NCBI GenBank assembly: GCA_020851555.1 | Contig: JADZCM010000041.1 | Coordinates: 86,139-150,138, forward strand | Source: Bryobacterales bacterium | Lineage (GTDB): Bacteria; Acidobacteriota; Terriglobia; Bryobacterales; Bryobacteraceae | DNA: 64,000 bases | Direction of reading: 5' to 3' | Shown: piece after piece, positions 46,421 to 55,529 of the stretch | Position numbering within the stretch: the stretch's first letter is position 1 | Layout of the letters: the number at the start of each line of letters is the position of its first letter | Notes under the pieces: model-generated | What the model was told of the DNA's origin: nothing | Database searches by the model: none | What the model saw: only the letters and a program-made list of their open reading frames with translations | Made by a program: the position numbers and the translations under genes

Positions 46421-47459
46421 CCCCCGTCAAGACATATTGGCCATACCCGCTGCGCCGCACCGCGCCAGCGTGGGACATGATGCTCAAGGTGCGGAACACC
46501 GCCGCCCTGGACATGCCGGTCTGCATCATTGCGTCCCGCGGACTGAAGCTCTTGCCGTGGAAGATGGAGCGGAGGTTCTGCACCACGGGGTAGATCGGCG
46601 CGAAGGGTGCTTCTTCGACAAGCTCGTAATCTAAGGTCGCCGGCCGAAAGCGGAGAACCAATTCAGTCCCTGCGCAATTCCGTCCGCGCACTTGAATCAA
46701 CCTCTCTGGCGCATTGGCCGCGAGTTCCCGGTAACGGGAAATGTGGATCTCACCCTCCGTGCTTGCTCCGACACTAAAACTGCCTGCCGCCGATTCGCTC
46801 CAGTCCAACCCGGCGTGACCCCGGCTGCGATGGTGAATCAGCAGGATTAGGCAGTTAGTCCGCTTGGCTAAGTCATCGAGGAGGGTTAGCTCCCGCCGCT
46901 CCGTCAGCACTAGGTCACACCCGCTTCCGCGTGGCGCGCGCAGCGCGCTTAGAGAGTCGAGCACCACCAGGCCGACGCCGCGCTCCTGGATTTGCGCCTC
47001 CAGGAAGGCCACGAACTCAGGTCCGATCTGGAACCGAGGGTCCGAGAGGACGAAGAACTTATCTGGGTTGGCCTGGATTGGCGATTTCTCCAGTATACCC
47101 AAGACTGCACCAAGCCCCCGTGGATCATCGTTTTCGACGACCAGAACCCCTCGATGCTCAGAGTCAGGCGTCCGGAAGTAGTCAAATAGCGGCTTGCTTG
47201 CCTGGTAACTTAGAGCGAGTTCCGCCGCCAACAGCGACTTACCCACCTTGTGATGGCCGATAACGCACCAGGTCCCAGGTCCTGTGAGGAAACCCTCGAA
47301 CCAGGGTTTCGGCTGCGGTAGCTTCAGTTTGGCAAGCTCGGGAACCGTATAAACGTGCGGCGGGTCCGGCTTCTTCTTCGCCTTCGGCGCGTCCGGCGGG
47401 GGTTGCGCGGCGCGCATGTCGCGGAAGGCTTCTTCGGACGGGTCAGGCCGCGGTTGCAT
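46407..47459 (-). CDS. RepA-like AAA/RecA-fold ATPase
   Basis: It has 350 residues. Walker A is GHHKVGKS (~68-75), Walker B VVLDSLSAL (~164-172), and a sensor-like LLIHHRSRG (~205) follows, the pattern of hexameric RepA/DnaB-like helicases of plasmids and phage satellites (AAA_25 type). A Pro/Lys-rich N-terminus and a C-terminal winged-helix-like segment (FSPRDAMMQTGMSRAAVFRTL) frame the core. It probably unwinds or loads at the island origin. It overlaps the upstream zinc-finger gene by 17 bp. Confidence 0.75.
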   Translation of the reverse strand: MQPRPDPSEEAFRDMRAAQPPPDAPKAKKKPDPPHVYTVPELAKLKLPQPKPWFEGFLTGPGTWCVIGHHKVGKSLLAAELALSYQASKPLFDYFRTPDSEHRGVLVVENDDPRGLGAVLGILEKSPIQANPDKFFVLSDPRFQIGPEFVAFLEAQIQERGVGLVVLDSLSALRAPRGSGCDLVLTERRELTLLDDLAKRTNCLILLIHHRSRGHAGLDWSESAAGSFSVGASTEGEIHISRYRELAANAPERLIQVRGRNCAGTELVLRFRPATLDYELVEEAPFAPIYPVVQNLRSIFHGKSFSPRDAMMQTGMSRAAVFRTLSIMSHAGAVRRSGYGQYVLTGGDRG

Positions 47460-47982
47460 TTTGCGCCTCCGCTGTCAGGTACCCGAGGATCAGCTTCTCC
47501 AGTCGCTCCTGCCGCCGGCGTCCGGCGGCCACCAGCGCCGCCGCCAGGCGCGCGTCGCGCCGCCGCCACTCGCGGTAGGTGCTCAGGCAGCCGCTCTCGG
47601 ATCGCAAGGACTGCAAGAGCCGCGTGAAGGTGCCGCGTCGCTCGTCGCAGGCGTCGAGCTGCTCCAGCACTTGCTCCGCGAGGATGGCCGCGATGTCGCC
47701 GAACAGCCGCGCTTGCGGCAAGTCGCGCGCATCGGCGCGGCGCTGCTCCAGCCAGGCCGCGCGCTTCGCCGGCGTCCAGGTACGCTCCGGCAACAGTCCC
47801 CGCCGGCGAAGTTCCGCGAGCAGGTCATCGCGCCGGCAGCCGCGCCAGCAGGTCAGCAACACGGCGCTCCGGCCTTGCTTCAGTTCGAAGCGGTTGGTGC
47901 CGCCGCAAACCGGACACGAGCCGCGCCAGCCGGAGCCGGCGCGCTTGAGGCCAAGCTCGCGTGCGATAGTCGCGGCGGTCAC
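47443..47982 (-). CDS. primase-type zinc-finger protein
   Basis: The GTG at 47982 overlaps the stop of the HTH gene (GTGA). It has 179 residues. The N-terminal part has WRGSCPVCGGTNRF and, 15 residues on, CWRGC, the zinc ribbon of phage P4/SaPI-type primases. The remaining ~120 residues are helical and Arg/Ala-rich, with no Toprim or AEP catalytic motif. It is probably the DNA-binding half of a split primase or a helicase partner. Confidence 0.65.
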   Translation of the reverse strand: MTAATIARELGLKRAGSGWRGSCPVCGGTNRFELKQGRSAVLLTCWRGCRRDDLLAELRRRGLLPERTWTPAKRAAWLEQRRADARDLPQARLFGDIAAILAEQVLEQLDACDERRGTFTRLLQSLRSESGCLSTYREWRRRDARLAAALVAAGRRRQERLEKLILGYLTAEAQNATAA

Positions 47983-48188
47983 GCGCCCGGCCCCTTGCCG
48001 TTCAGCAGCCTCAGCAGCGCAGCTTTCGGCACCAGCAGCCTTTTGCCGATCCGGACGACCGGAACCTCGCCGGTCGCCGCCGCCTTGTAGATGGTGTTTC
48101 GTCCGACGCCCAGGAGCCGCGCCGCGTCGGGCCACAAGTTGATGGTGGCCCGTGTGCTTTCCCCTACGCTCGGGTTGATTTGTTTCAT
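47979..48188 (-). CDS. small helix-turn-helix protein (excisionase/AlpA-like)
   Basis: It has 69 residues. LWPDAARLLGVGRNTIYKAA, GEVPVVRIGKRLLVP is the MerR-type winged HTH of excisionases (DNA-binding domain of the Xis/AlpA kind). It is the first gene of the leftward operon and divergent from the rightward gene pair that ends in the integrase. It probably controls excision or the divergent promoters. The start leaves only 22 bp to the opposite gene. Confidence 0.8.
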   Translation of the reverse strand: MKQINPSVGESTRATINLWPDAARLLGVGRNTIYKAAATGEVPVVRIGKRLLVPKAALLRLLNGKGPGA

Positions 48189-48220
48189 GTTTTCGAATAT
48201 AATCCAATTTATGGATTATC
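48189..48220. promoter_or_regulatory. divergent promoter/operator with perfect palindrome
   Basis: The A+T-rich gap contains TATAAT at 48198-48203, 7 bp before the rightward ATG, which implies a leaderless transcript. ATAATCC (48199-48205) and GGATTAT (48213-48219) form a perfect 7-bp inverted repeat with a 7-bp spacer, spanning the -10 box and the start codon. It is a candidate operator for the small HTH protein. Confidence 0.5.
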
Positions 48221-49137
48221 GAGACATCGAAACTAAACCGATAAACGGACCGCGCTGCCGATGGTGCGGCTTGCTGGCCGTGCATAGGACGCAGATGGAC
48301 TGCATCAGCGCGCTGCGCGATCAGGCCGCCTACGTGCCCGAGCCGCTCTCATTGCGGACGAAAGGTGGCACGGCCTCGCCGGAGCGGGAGGTCGTGCTCT
48401 CGGAGCACCTGGCAGGGGAGGCCCGGCAGGATCCCGGCGTGCTCAACTTCCGCCAGGCCGCGCTCCAGAACAAGCTCCTGCCGCCGGACCCCCAGGCCAT
48501 CGCGGACTGGATCGAGGCGCTGAAGGCCAAGGAACGCGGTCCCAGACACAGCGTCGTCGTGCAGGTGCCCCGTGGCAAATCGCCGCGCGAGATCCCACGC
48601 TTTGGACGGATCATCAAGATGGAACGCCCCGCCCTCAGCTATCCCGGCCCCGATGGATACGTAACCCACACAAGCATCGCCTACGCGGGCGTGCTGGATC
48701 GTCTGCGGGGGCTGTGCGATTCGCTCGCCCGGCGCTATCGCTGGCACCCGGCGGAAGCCGCAGCCTTCGTTCTGACCGACTGGACGCCCATCGTGCGGCA
48801 GATTTCCATCCGGCTTGACTTGAACGTCATCAGTCCGGTATTAAACCGGATTCTGATCTCTGTCGATCCCGCCGTCTCGCCGCAGGAGCTTGCCGCGCGT
48901 TATCGCACTGTCCGCCGCGAAGCCACCGGGCAAGTGCGGGAGCCGAGCGCGAAGCGGATCCGCCTCGCTGCGTTCTGTGTCTCCCGCCCGCCGGAAACCT
49001 ACGCCGAGATGATGAAGGCGTGGAACCGGGCGCACCCGAAGGACAAGTACACGGCGCACTCGAACTTTGGCCGCGACGCCGCAATCGCGGTCCGGGCCGT
49101 TTTCGGAATAGATTTGAAAGGCCGGAGAAAAAAATGA
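48211..49137 (+). CDS. island protein upstream of the integrase, unknown function
   Basis: The ATG at 48211 gives 308 residues. Near the N-terminus is RCRWCGLLAVHRTQMDC, a possible Cys-rich metal site. The central part is helical with WHPAEAAAFVLTDWTPIV, and the C-terminal part has a Lys/Arg-rich end (GRRKK). The stop overlaps the integrase start (ATGA), so the two are co-translated. I recall similar proteins beside integrases in islands of this phylum; no function is known. Confidence 0.6.
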   Translation: MDYRDIETKPINGPRCRWCGLLAVHRTQMDCISALRDQAAYVPEPLSLRTKGGTASPEREVVLSEHLAGEARQDPGVLNFRQAALQNKLLPPDPQAIADWIEALKAKERGPRHSVVVQVPRGKSPREIPRFGRIIKMERPALSYPGPDGYVTHTSIAYAGVLDRLRGLCDSLARRYRWHPAEAAAFVLTDWTPIVRQISIRLDLNVISPVLNRILISVDPAVSPQELAARYRTVRREATGQVREPSAKRIRLAAFCVSRPPETYAEMMKAWNRAHPKDKYTAHSNFGRDAAIAVRAVFGIDLKGRRKK

Positions 49138-50309
49138 AGGGGCACATAGTGAAGCGTTCCGAGGGTTCCTACTCCGTGGTCCTCGAACTGGGGAAAGATC
49201 CGCAGACAGGAAGACGACTCCAAAAGTGGGTCACGATTCGCGGGAACAAGCGGGCCGCCGAGCGCGAGCTCGCCCGCCGCCTCGCCGAGATTCATTCTGG
49301 TGGCTTCGTGGATCCCGGCAAGATCACCGTCGCCGAGTTTCTGGAGTCGTGGCTCACGCGCTACGCGGAGCCGAACGTCTCGCCGGCCACGGCGCAACGT
49401 TATCGGTCCATCGTGGCGCATCACCTTGCACCCGCTCTCGGCAGCCTGCCCCTTGCCCGCCTGACGCCGCTCCATATTCAGGCCATGCTCGGGGCTTCCC
49501 TGAAGGACGGCGCACGAAAAGACGGGCGCGAGGGGCGGCTTTCCCCGCAGTCCGTTCTACACCACCACCGCGTGCTCAGTGAAGCACTGGGGCAGGCCGT
49601 GAGGTGGCAACTGCTCGCCCGCAATCCGTGTGACGCCGTGGAGCCGCCGCGCGTCGTGCCCAAGGAGGCCCGGGCGCTGGATGAAGCAGAAACGAGTTGG
49701 CTCCTCGACTGCGCCCTCGGGACGCGCCTCTACGTGCCTATTTTGCTGGCCGTCTGCGGGGGGCTGCGGCGCGGCGAGATCCTCGCATTGCGCTGGCAAG
49801 ATGCCGACCTGGCGGCAGGCACGTTGCGCGTCTGGCGCTCTCTTGAAGAAACACGAGGAGGGGTCCGCTTCAAGGAACCCAAGGCCAAGCGGAGCCGCTC
49901 TCTGGCGCTCGCTCCGCTGGTAGTGGAAGCTCTCCGCGGCCTCCAGCAGGATCAGGCCCGCCGGAAAGAGGCCCTCGGCAATGACTACCAGGCCGGTGAT
50001 CTCATCTGTTGCCGCGATGACGGTTCGGTTTGGGTTCCCTCGGCTTTCACCAGCGCCTACCGTGCTCTGCTGCGCCGCCGGAACTTGAAGGGGCCGAACT
50101 TCCACGCCTTGCGCCACAGCCACGCCTCACAGCTTCTCAAGGCCGGTGTGGACATCAAGGTGGTCCAGGAGCGGTTGGGACACGCCCGCGCCGGGTTCAC
50201 CTACAGCGTCTACGCGCACATCTTGCCCGGCCAGGACCGGGAGGCCGCACAGCGCCAGGAAGAGGCGCTGCGCAAGGCCGGGGAGCGCCGTCCGGTTGCC
50301 CGGGCCTGA
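49134..50309 (+). CDS. int: tyrosine recombinase (island integrase)
   Basis: It has 391 residues from the ATG at 49134. An N-terminal arm-binding AP2-like domain (KRSEGSYSVVLELGKD, then KWVTIRGNKRAAE) and a SAM-like core-binding domain (ITVAEFLESWLTRYAE) precede the catalytic domain. The catalytic residues are visible: Arg213 (GLRRGE), His324 and Arg327 (HALRHSHAS), His350 (RLGHA) and Tyr360. It integrates at the adjacent tRNA-Ser gene. All key residues are intact, so the island may still be mobile. Confidence 0.93.
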   Translation: MKGHIVKRSEGSYSVVLELGKDPQTGRRLQKWVTIRGNKRAAERELARRLAEIHSGGFVDPGKITVAEFLESWLTRYAEPNVSPATAQRYRSIVAHHLAPALGSLPLARLTPLHIQAMLGASLKDGARKDGREGRLSPQSVLHHHRVLSEALGQAVRWQLLARNPCDAVEPPRVVPKEARALDEAETSWLLDCALGTRLYVPILLAVCGGLRRGEILALRWQDADLAAGTLRVWRSLEETRGGVRFKEPKAKRSRSLALAPLVVEALRGLQQDQARRKEALGNDYQAGDLICCRDDGSVWVPSAFTSAYRALLRRRNLKGPNFHALRHSHASQLLKAGVDIKVVQERLGHARAGFTYSVYAHILPGQDREAAQRQEEALRKAGERRPVARA

Positions 50310-50314
50310 ACGCG

Positions 50315-50338
50315 GCGTTAGCAAACGGGTAGCAAAAC
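50315..50338 (+). repeat. possible right integrase arm site
   Basis: The 24 bp are identical to 23576-23599 and contain two TAGCAAA units. It begins 5 bp after the integrase stop and lies about 75 bp from the tRNA repeat. See the left copy. Confidence 0.5.
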
Positions 50339-50410
50339 GCCTATAATTTCGGAGTCAAGCCCCCTGACGCGGCTTCCGTTTTTCGCTGCATCTTATTGAT
50401 TGTGAAGATT

Positions 50411-50504
<94 letters not shown>

Positions 50505-50583
50505 GCGGCTCTGGTGGGTCGCTTCCGATCCTAGCATAACCCGCCGGCCCGGAACAGCCTCCACTGGCCGAAAAATCTCCCCC

Positions 50584-51888
50584 CTACAACCCGGTCTCCA
50601 TGGGCATCGCCAGGGGCGGCTCGATCAGGAAGTCCAGCCCGGACATCTTTGCGACGGCCTCACGCACCGCCTGCTCGGAACTGGGTTCCACCGTAATCAC
50701 GAACGGCACGGCTTTCTTATCTTCGCAAGGAAGCTGCAACACGGCGTCCAGGCTGATGTGCTTCTCCGCCAGGATCCCCGCCAGCGCCGCGATGATGCCC
50801 GGACGGTCCACCACCCGGAAGCGCAGGTAGTACGCGCGCGTTTGACGCGTGACCGGGATCGGATCGTACTCGCCGAGCCGCTCGTGAGCGAAAGGCGAAA
50901 CGCGCTCCGGGTTGCCGTAGCGGATCTCCCGCGCCACCCGCATGAGGTCGCTGACTACGGCCACGCCGGTCGGACGGGGTCCGGCGCCGCGGCCGTAGTA
51001 GAAGGTGTCCTCCCCATAGTGGCCCTTGACCCAGACGGCGTTGTAGGAGCCGCGCACACTGGCCAGAATCGTGGACTGCGGGATCAGGGCCGGGCGCACG
51101 GAGAGCACCAGCCCGGCCCGGGTCAGCCGCGCCGCGGCCAGCAGGCGGATCGTGTGGCCGAGCCGGTGCGCGTACTGAAAGTCCATCTGGGAGATGCGGC
51201 GGATGCCCTCGGTGTAGATGTCCGAGGGCGTGATGCGCTCGCCGAAGGCCAGGGCGGAGAGGATGGCCAGCTTGGACCGGGCGTCGAACCCGTCGATGTC
51301 CGCGCTCGGATCCGCCTCGGCGTAACCCAGACGCTGGGCCTCCGCCAGCACGGCCTCCAGAGCCTCGCCGCGCTTCTCCATCTCGGTGAGGATGAAATTG
51401 CTGGTCCCGTTCAGGATGCCGTAGAGCGCCTCCACGCGGTCGCCCGAGATGCCCTCGCGCAGCACGGCGTGGATGGGAATGCCGCCGGCGACGCTGGCCT
51501 CCATTGCCACGTTGACGCCGGCCTGTATCGCCTTATCCCACAGGTCAGGACCGTGCAGCCCCATCAGTTCCTTGTTGGCGGTGACGACGGACTTGCCGTG
51601 GCCGATGGCCGTCTCCAGAATCTCCCGGGCGACGGTGGTTCCGCCGACCAGTTCCGCCACGATGTCCACGCCGGGGTGGGTGGTGACACGCCGCCAGTCG
51701 AGAGTCCTTTCCACGGCGCCGAGCGCTTCGGGCAGCGTCCTGGTGTCCGCGTCCAGGCTCGAAACGATCTTCACGCACAGCCGGAACCCGAGCTTGAGCG
51801 TGATCTGTCCGGCGTTCTCGGCAAGGATCGTGAGCGTGCCCGAGCCGACGTTGCCAAGCCCTACGATTCCGACCCCTACGTCTTCCAT
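50584..51888 (-). CDS. hom: homoserine dehydrogenase with C-terminal ACT domain
   Basis: It has 434 residues. The NAD(P)-binding GIVGLGNVGSG opens the protein (7-17). The catalytic domain has NKELMG and the conserved GILNGTSNFILTEM, followed by YAEADPSADIDGFDARSKLAIL. The last ~75 residues are an ACT domain (RFRVVDRPGIIAALAGIL), the usual threonine-sensing regulator. It reduces aspartate semialdehyde to homoserine. It stands alone next to the island and is divergent from pyrB. Confidence 0.95.
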   Translation of the reverse strand: MEDVGVGIVGLGNVGSGTLTILAENAGQITLKLGFRLCVKIVSSLDADTRTLPEALGAVERTLDWRRVTTHPGVDIVAELVGGTTVAREILETAIGHGKSVVTANKELMGLHGPDLWDKAIQAGVNVAMEASVAGGIPIHAVLREGISGDRVEALYGILNGTSNFILTEMEKRGEALEAVLAEAQRLGYAEADPSADIDGFDARSKLAILSALAFGERITPSDIYTEGIRRISQMDFQYAHRLGHTIRLLAAARLTRAGLVLSVRPALIPQSTILASVRGSYNAVWVKGHYGEDTFYYGRGAGPRPTGVAVVSDLMRVAREIRYGNPERVSPFAHERLGEYDPIPVTRQTRAYYLRFRVVDRPGIIAALAGILAEKHISLDAVLQLPCEDKKAVPFVITVEPSSEQAVREAVAKMSGLDFLIEPPLAMPMETGL

Positions 51889-52054
51889 AAGACGTAATCA
51901 TACCAGGGGTCCGCCGCCGGCCCGCCGTCCGTGCGCCGCGCGGGGCTTGTGCTAATCTGAAGCGACTACAGACGCCGGTTCCCATGACACGGGGCCGCGG
52001 GTGGTCGCAGCTCATGAGCGCCTCGGTGGTCGAACGAGTGGAGGAGTGACAAGG

Positions 52055-52960
52055 ATGCCGGCAGGGCTCTTGGGAATTGAAGATCTCTCGCGCGAGGAGA
52101 TCGAAGCCATCCTGAATCGCGCCAAGGACTACCAGCCGGTGCAGGACCACTTCAAGCGGCTGGACATCCTGAAGGGGCGCATGATCGTCAACCTGTTCTT
52201 CGAGGCGTCCACGCGCACCCGCACCAGCTTCGAGATCGCCGCCAAGCGGCTGGGGGCGGATGCCGTCTCGATCACCGCCTCGGGTTCCAGCGTCAGCAAG
52301 GGCGAGTCGCTGGTGGACACCCTGAACACGCTGGCGGCCATGCGGCCGAGCGCCATCGTCATGCGTCACTCGGCTTCGGGCGCGCCCCATTTCCTGGCGC
52401 GCCACCTGCCCATCCCCATCATCAACGCGGGCGATGGAACGCACGAGCATCCGACCCAGGCGCTGCTGGACGCGCGGACCATTCTGGACCTGCGCCCCTC
52501 GCTCGAAGGGCTGCGGGTGGCGATCATCGGCGATATCGTCCACAGCCGCGTGGCGCGCTCCAACATCTACCTGCTGTCCAAGTTCGGGGTGGACATCGTG
52601 CTGTGCGGGCCGGCCCCGCTGCTGCCGCCGGAACTGGCGAGGATCGCGCCGGGCGTGCGCATCACCTACGACATTCGGGAGGCCATCCGCGACGCCGACG
52701 TCATCATGATGCTGCGCGTTCAACTGGAGCGCCAGCATGAGGCGGCGTTCCCCGCCGGGGAGTACTTTCATTTCTTCGGCCTGCGGAACGAGCACCTGGG
52801 GTTGGCCCGGCCCGGCGCCATTGTCATGCATCCCGGTCCCATCAACCGCGGCCGCGAGATTGCTTCCGAGGTCGCCGACTCGCAGGTTTCGGCGATCCTG
52901 AACCAGGTGGAGAACGGCGTCGCCGTGCGCATGGCGGTGCTGGAACGGATTCTGGGGTGA
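52055..52960 (+). CDS. pyrB: aspartate carbamoyltransferase catalytic subunit
   Basis: The ATG at 52055 with GGAGG at 52040-52044 gives 301 residues; the longer frame upstream looks untranslated. The carbamoyl-phosphate site STRTRTSFE (52-60) and the aspartate-loop HPTQALLD and HPGPINRG are all present. It makes carbamoyl aspartate in pyrimidine synthesis. No pyrI is next to it; pyrC follows at once. Confidence 0.96.
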   Translation: MPAGLLGIEDLSREEIEAILNRAKDYQPVQDHFKRLDILKGRMIVNLFFEASTRTRTSFEIAAKRLGADAVSITASGSSVSKGESLVDTLNTLAAMRPSAIVMRHSASGAPHFLARHLPIPIINAGDGTHEHPTQALLDARTILDLRPSLEGLRVAIIGDIVHSRVARSNIYLLSKFGVDIVLCGPAPLLPPELARIAPGVRITYDIREAIRDADVIMMLRVQLERQHEAAFPAGEYFHFFGLRNEHLGLARPGAIVMHPGPINRGREIASEVADSQVSAILNQVENGVAVRMAVLERILG

Positions 52961-52962
52961 CT

Positions 52963-54240
52963 ATGCCGGGACTTCTTATCAAGCACGGACGAGTGATCGA
53001 TCCCGCCAGCGGCCGCGACGAGAGGGCCGATGTTCTGATCCGCGATGGGCTCATCGAGGCGGTGGGGCAGGGTCTGGACGGCTCCGCCGAGGTGTTTGAC
53101 GCCCGGGGACTGGTGGTGGCGCCGGGCTTCATTGACATGCACGTACACCTGCGCGAGCCCGGCTTCGAGCACGCCGAGACGATCGAGACCGGGTGCCGGG
53201 CGGCCGCGGCCGGCGGCTTCACCTCCGTCTGCCCCATGCCCAACACCTCTCCGGTCAACGACAATCCCACGGTCACCAGCTACATCGTCGAGCGCGCCAG
53301 CCGCCACGCCGTGGTCAACGTGTTCCCCATCGGCGCGATCACCAAGGACAGCGCGGGCGAGACGCTGGCCGAGATGGGCTCCATGAAGCGGGCCGGCGTG
53401 GCAGCCGTTTCCGACGACGGCCGGCCGGTGATGAACGCCCGGGTCATGCGCCGGGCCCTGGAGACGGCCAAGGCGTTCGGCCTGCCGGTCATCCAGCACT
53501 GCGAGGATCTGAACCTCAGCGCGGGCGGCGACATGCACGAGGGGGTTGAATCGACGCGGCTCGGACTGCGCGGCATCCCCTCCTCTTCGGAGGAGGTCAT
53601 CGTGGCGCGGGACCTGCTGCTGGCCGAGTACACCGGCGCGCAGTACCACGTGGCGCACATTTCAACACGGCGCTCCATCGAGATGGTGGCCCAGGCCCGG
53701 TCCCGGGGGCTGGCCGTGACCTGCGAAGTCACGCCGCACCACATGTCGCTGGCGGACGAGGACATGCCGCCGTACGACAGCAACTACAAGATGAGGCCGC
53801 CGCTGCGTTCTCGCGGCGACGTCGCCGCGGTGGTGGACGCCATCGCCGCCGGTGTGGTGGACGCCATCGCCACGGACCACGCGCCGCACGCCGGCAGCGA
53901 GAAGATGCAGGAGTACGAGCGCTGCCCGTTCGGCATCATCGGTCTGGAGACGGCGCTTGGCGTGGCGCTCCAGGTGCTCTACCACTCCGGAAGAATCCCG
54001 CTCACGCGGCTGGTGGAGTTGTTCACGGTGGGGCCCGCGCGCATCTTGAAGTTGGACCGCGGACGGCTGGCGCCGGGCGCCGCCGGCGACGTGACGGTCT
54101 TCGACCCGGACCTGGAGTGGACTTACGACCTGGACAAGTCGTTCTCCAAGAGCCGCAATACGCCCTGGGAAGGGACGGCCTTCCGCGGCGGGCCGGTAGC
54201 TACCATCGTGGACGGCGTGGTGGTCTGGCGCAGGGACTGA
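52963..54240 (+). CDS. pyrC: dihydroorotase
   Basis: I choose ATG 52963; a GTG at 52957 overlapping the pyrB stop (GTGA) is equally possible. It has 425 residues. The zinc ligands begin with DMHVHLRE (residues ~58-65), and IATDHAPH later provides the catalytic Asp. It is the class I dihydroorotase type (pyrC of the long, AllB-like group), closing the pyrimidine ring. It is translationally adjacent to pyrB and both enzymes act in sequence. Confidence 0.94.
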   Translation: MPGLLIKHGRVIDPASGRDERADVLIRDGLIEAVGQGLDGSAEVFDARGLVVAPGFIDMHVHLREPGFEHAETIETGCRAAAAGGFTSVCPMPNTSPVNDNPTVTSYIVERASRHAVVNVFPIGAITKDSAGETLAEMGSMKRAGVAAVSDDGRPVMNARVMRRALETAKAFGLPVIQHCEDLNLSAGGDMHEGVESTRLGLRGIPSSSEEVIVARDLLLAEYTGAQYHVAHISTRRSIEMVAQARSRGLAVTCEVTPHHMSLADEDMPPYDSNYKMRPPLRSRGDVAAVVDAIAAGVVDAIATDHAPHAGSEKMQEYERCPFGIIGLETALGVALQVLYHSGRIPLTRLVELFTVGPARILKLDRGRLAPGAAGDVTVFDPDLEWTYDLDKSFSKSRNTPWEGTAFRGGPVATIVDGVVVWRRD

Positions 54241-54383
54241 ACTCCCGCGAAGGGACGCAAGAGTAACGCTGGCCGCCAGGGCGGCGTCTTGACGCGCCGG
54301 CCGGACCGGCGGCGGATGTGCCGCATCTCCCCGCTGCCCCCGAATCCGGAGCAAGGGCAACGCGAGGCGCCCGGTCCGGGCGC

Positions 54384-54752
54384 CTATTGCGGGCGTTTGG
54401 CGAGGAAGGTCCCTTCGTATCCGGCGAACTCCCAGGAGCCGCTCAGGGCGCCGTCAGCCAGTGTGCCCTTGATGCTCATGGTTCCGGGGCCTGCCTCGGG
54501 CGAATTGAGAGGGAAGGCGAGTTCCAGGGCTCCATTCTTGAAGGTTCCCTTCACTTCAGCATCGCCGAACGTCCCCGTGACCTCCTCACCGTTGACCTTG
54601 AAGGCGGCATCCGCTTCCCGTTCGCCTCCCGGGGTCTGCAAAACGAAATGCCAGTTCCCGCTCACGTCCTCCGCTGCTGCCAGCGCAGCAGCCAAAGCCA
54701 GCGCGCACGCCAGTGCGGCAGCCCCAAGCATCAAACATCTTCGATCGACCAT
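54384..54752 (-). CDS. small secreted protein, function unknown
   Basis: It has 122 residues with AGGAGA before the ATG at 54752. An Ala-rich signal peptide (to about residue 27, ALAAAE) is followed by a beta-repeat domain: SGNWHFVLQTPGGE, then VTGTFGDAEVKGTFKNGALEL and LSGSWEFAGYEGTF. The repeated G-T/S-F/W pattern is the lipocalin-like small beta fold seen in many acidobacterial secreted proteins. No function is predictable. Convergent to pyrC. Confidence 0.65.
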   Translation of the reverse strand: MVDRRCLMLGAAALACALALAAALAAAEDVSGNWHFVLQTPGGEREADAAFKVNGEEVTGTFGDAEVKGTFKNGALELAFPLNSPEAGPGTMSIKGTLADGALSGSWEFAGYEGTFLAKRPQ

Positions 54753-54932
54753 CGCGTCTCCTCGTCAAGCCGGAACTTGCGCCGGCGGCCATCGGAACAC
54801 AGTCATCCTGCGTACAATCTGTGTCAATATACCACTGGCGCCGCCCGGACCGGAGCAGCACGGCCGGTCTTCACCGCCCGGCGCAACGGAACCCTCGCCA
54901 TCCGGCGGTGAACTTCACTGCATAATGGAGGC

Positions 54933-55118
54933 GTGCCCTCGCCGCGGCCGTCCAGACTCTGGTGGCTCTGGTATCTTTGCATCTCGCTGGGCTTCGTCCT
55001 GCTCTCGGTTCGCGCCTTGCTTCTCGGCGCGCCGGCATGGACCGTTGCTCTGCGCCTGGTAATCGCTGCGGGTTTCTTCGCCCTGGCGCTCTTCCAGCGC
55101 CGGGAGCGGCCGCGGTGA
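54933..55118 (+). CDS. small two-span membrane protein
   Basis: It has 61 residues with two hydrophobic segments (LWYLCISLGFVLLSVRALLL and WTVALRLVIAAGFFALALF) and a basic C-terminus. Start GTG at 54933 with weak upstream signals. It could share a transcript with the DUF1844 gene 84 bp downstream. No family recognised. Confidence 0.5.
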   Translation: MPSPRPSRLWWLWYLCISLGFVLLSVRALLLGAPAWTVALRLVIAAGFFALALFQRRERPR

Positions 55119-55202
55119 AGCCGGTGGATGCGCGCTCCGGGCATCATTCCGCAGCCGGAAGCGGCCTCCAGCCGCCGCACGAGCTAAAATGGAAAGTCAG
55201 CC

Positions 55203-55529
55203 ATGAACGAGACTGACAGGACTGCGGCCGCGCCCGAGGCCGGCGAAGCCATGCCGCTGCCTCCCCCCACCTTCGAATACCTGGTTTTTTCCATCCGCAC
55301 ACAGGCGGAACTCAGCCTCGGTTTGCTGCGCTTCGGCAAGGAAGAGGAGAAACACGAACCCGACCTTGAGGCCGCGCGCCACGCCATCGACCTGCTGGCC
55401 ATGCTCCAGGAGAAGGTCCGCGGCAACCTGTCGGTGGAAGAGCAGCGGCTGCTGGACAACTCACTGACCGAACTGCGCTTCCGTTACGTACAGGCGGTTG
55501 AAGAGCGCGGCAGGCCGGCTCAACCCTAG
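55203..55529 (+). CDS. DUF1844 protein
   Basis: It has 108 residues. After a Pro-rich N-terminus, FEYLVFSIRTQAELSLGLL and ARHAIDLLAMLQEKVRGNL, LSVEEQRLLDNSLTELRFRYV carry the DUF1844 pattern, a small helical domain with unknown function. Its stop codon directly abuts the start of the metallohydrolase gene, indicating one transcript. Confidence 0.82.
   Translation: MNETDRTAAAPEAGEAMPLPPPTFEYLVFSIRTQAELSLGLLRFGKEEEKHEPDLEAARHAIDLLAMLQEKVRGNLSVEEQRLLDNSLTELRFRYVQAVEERGRPAQP

Noticed and set aside
46047..46634. 195-residue forward reading frame
   Set aside because: It is antisense to the RepA-like gene end and the repeat cluster and has no recognisable content.
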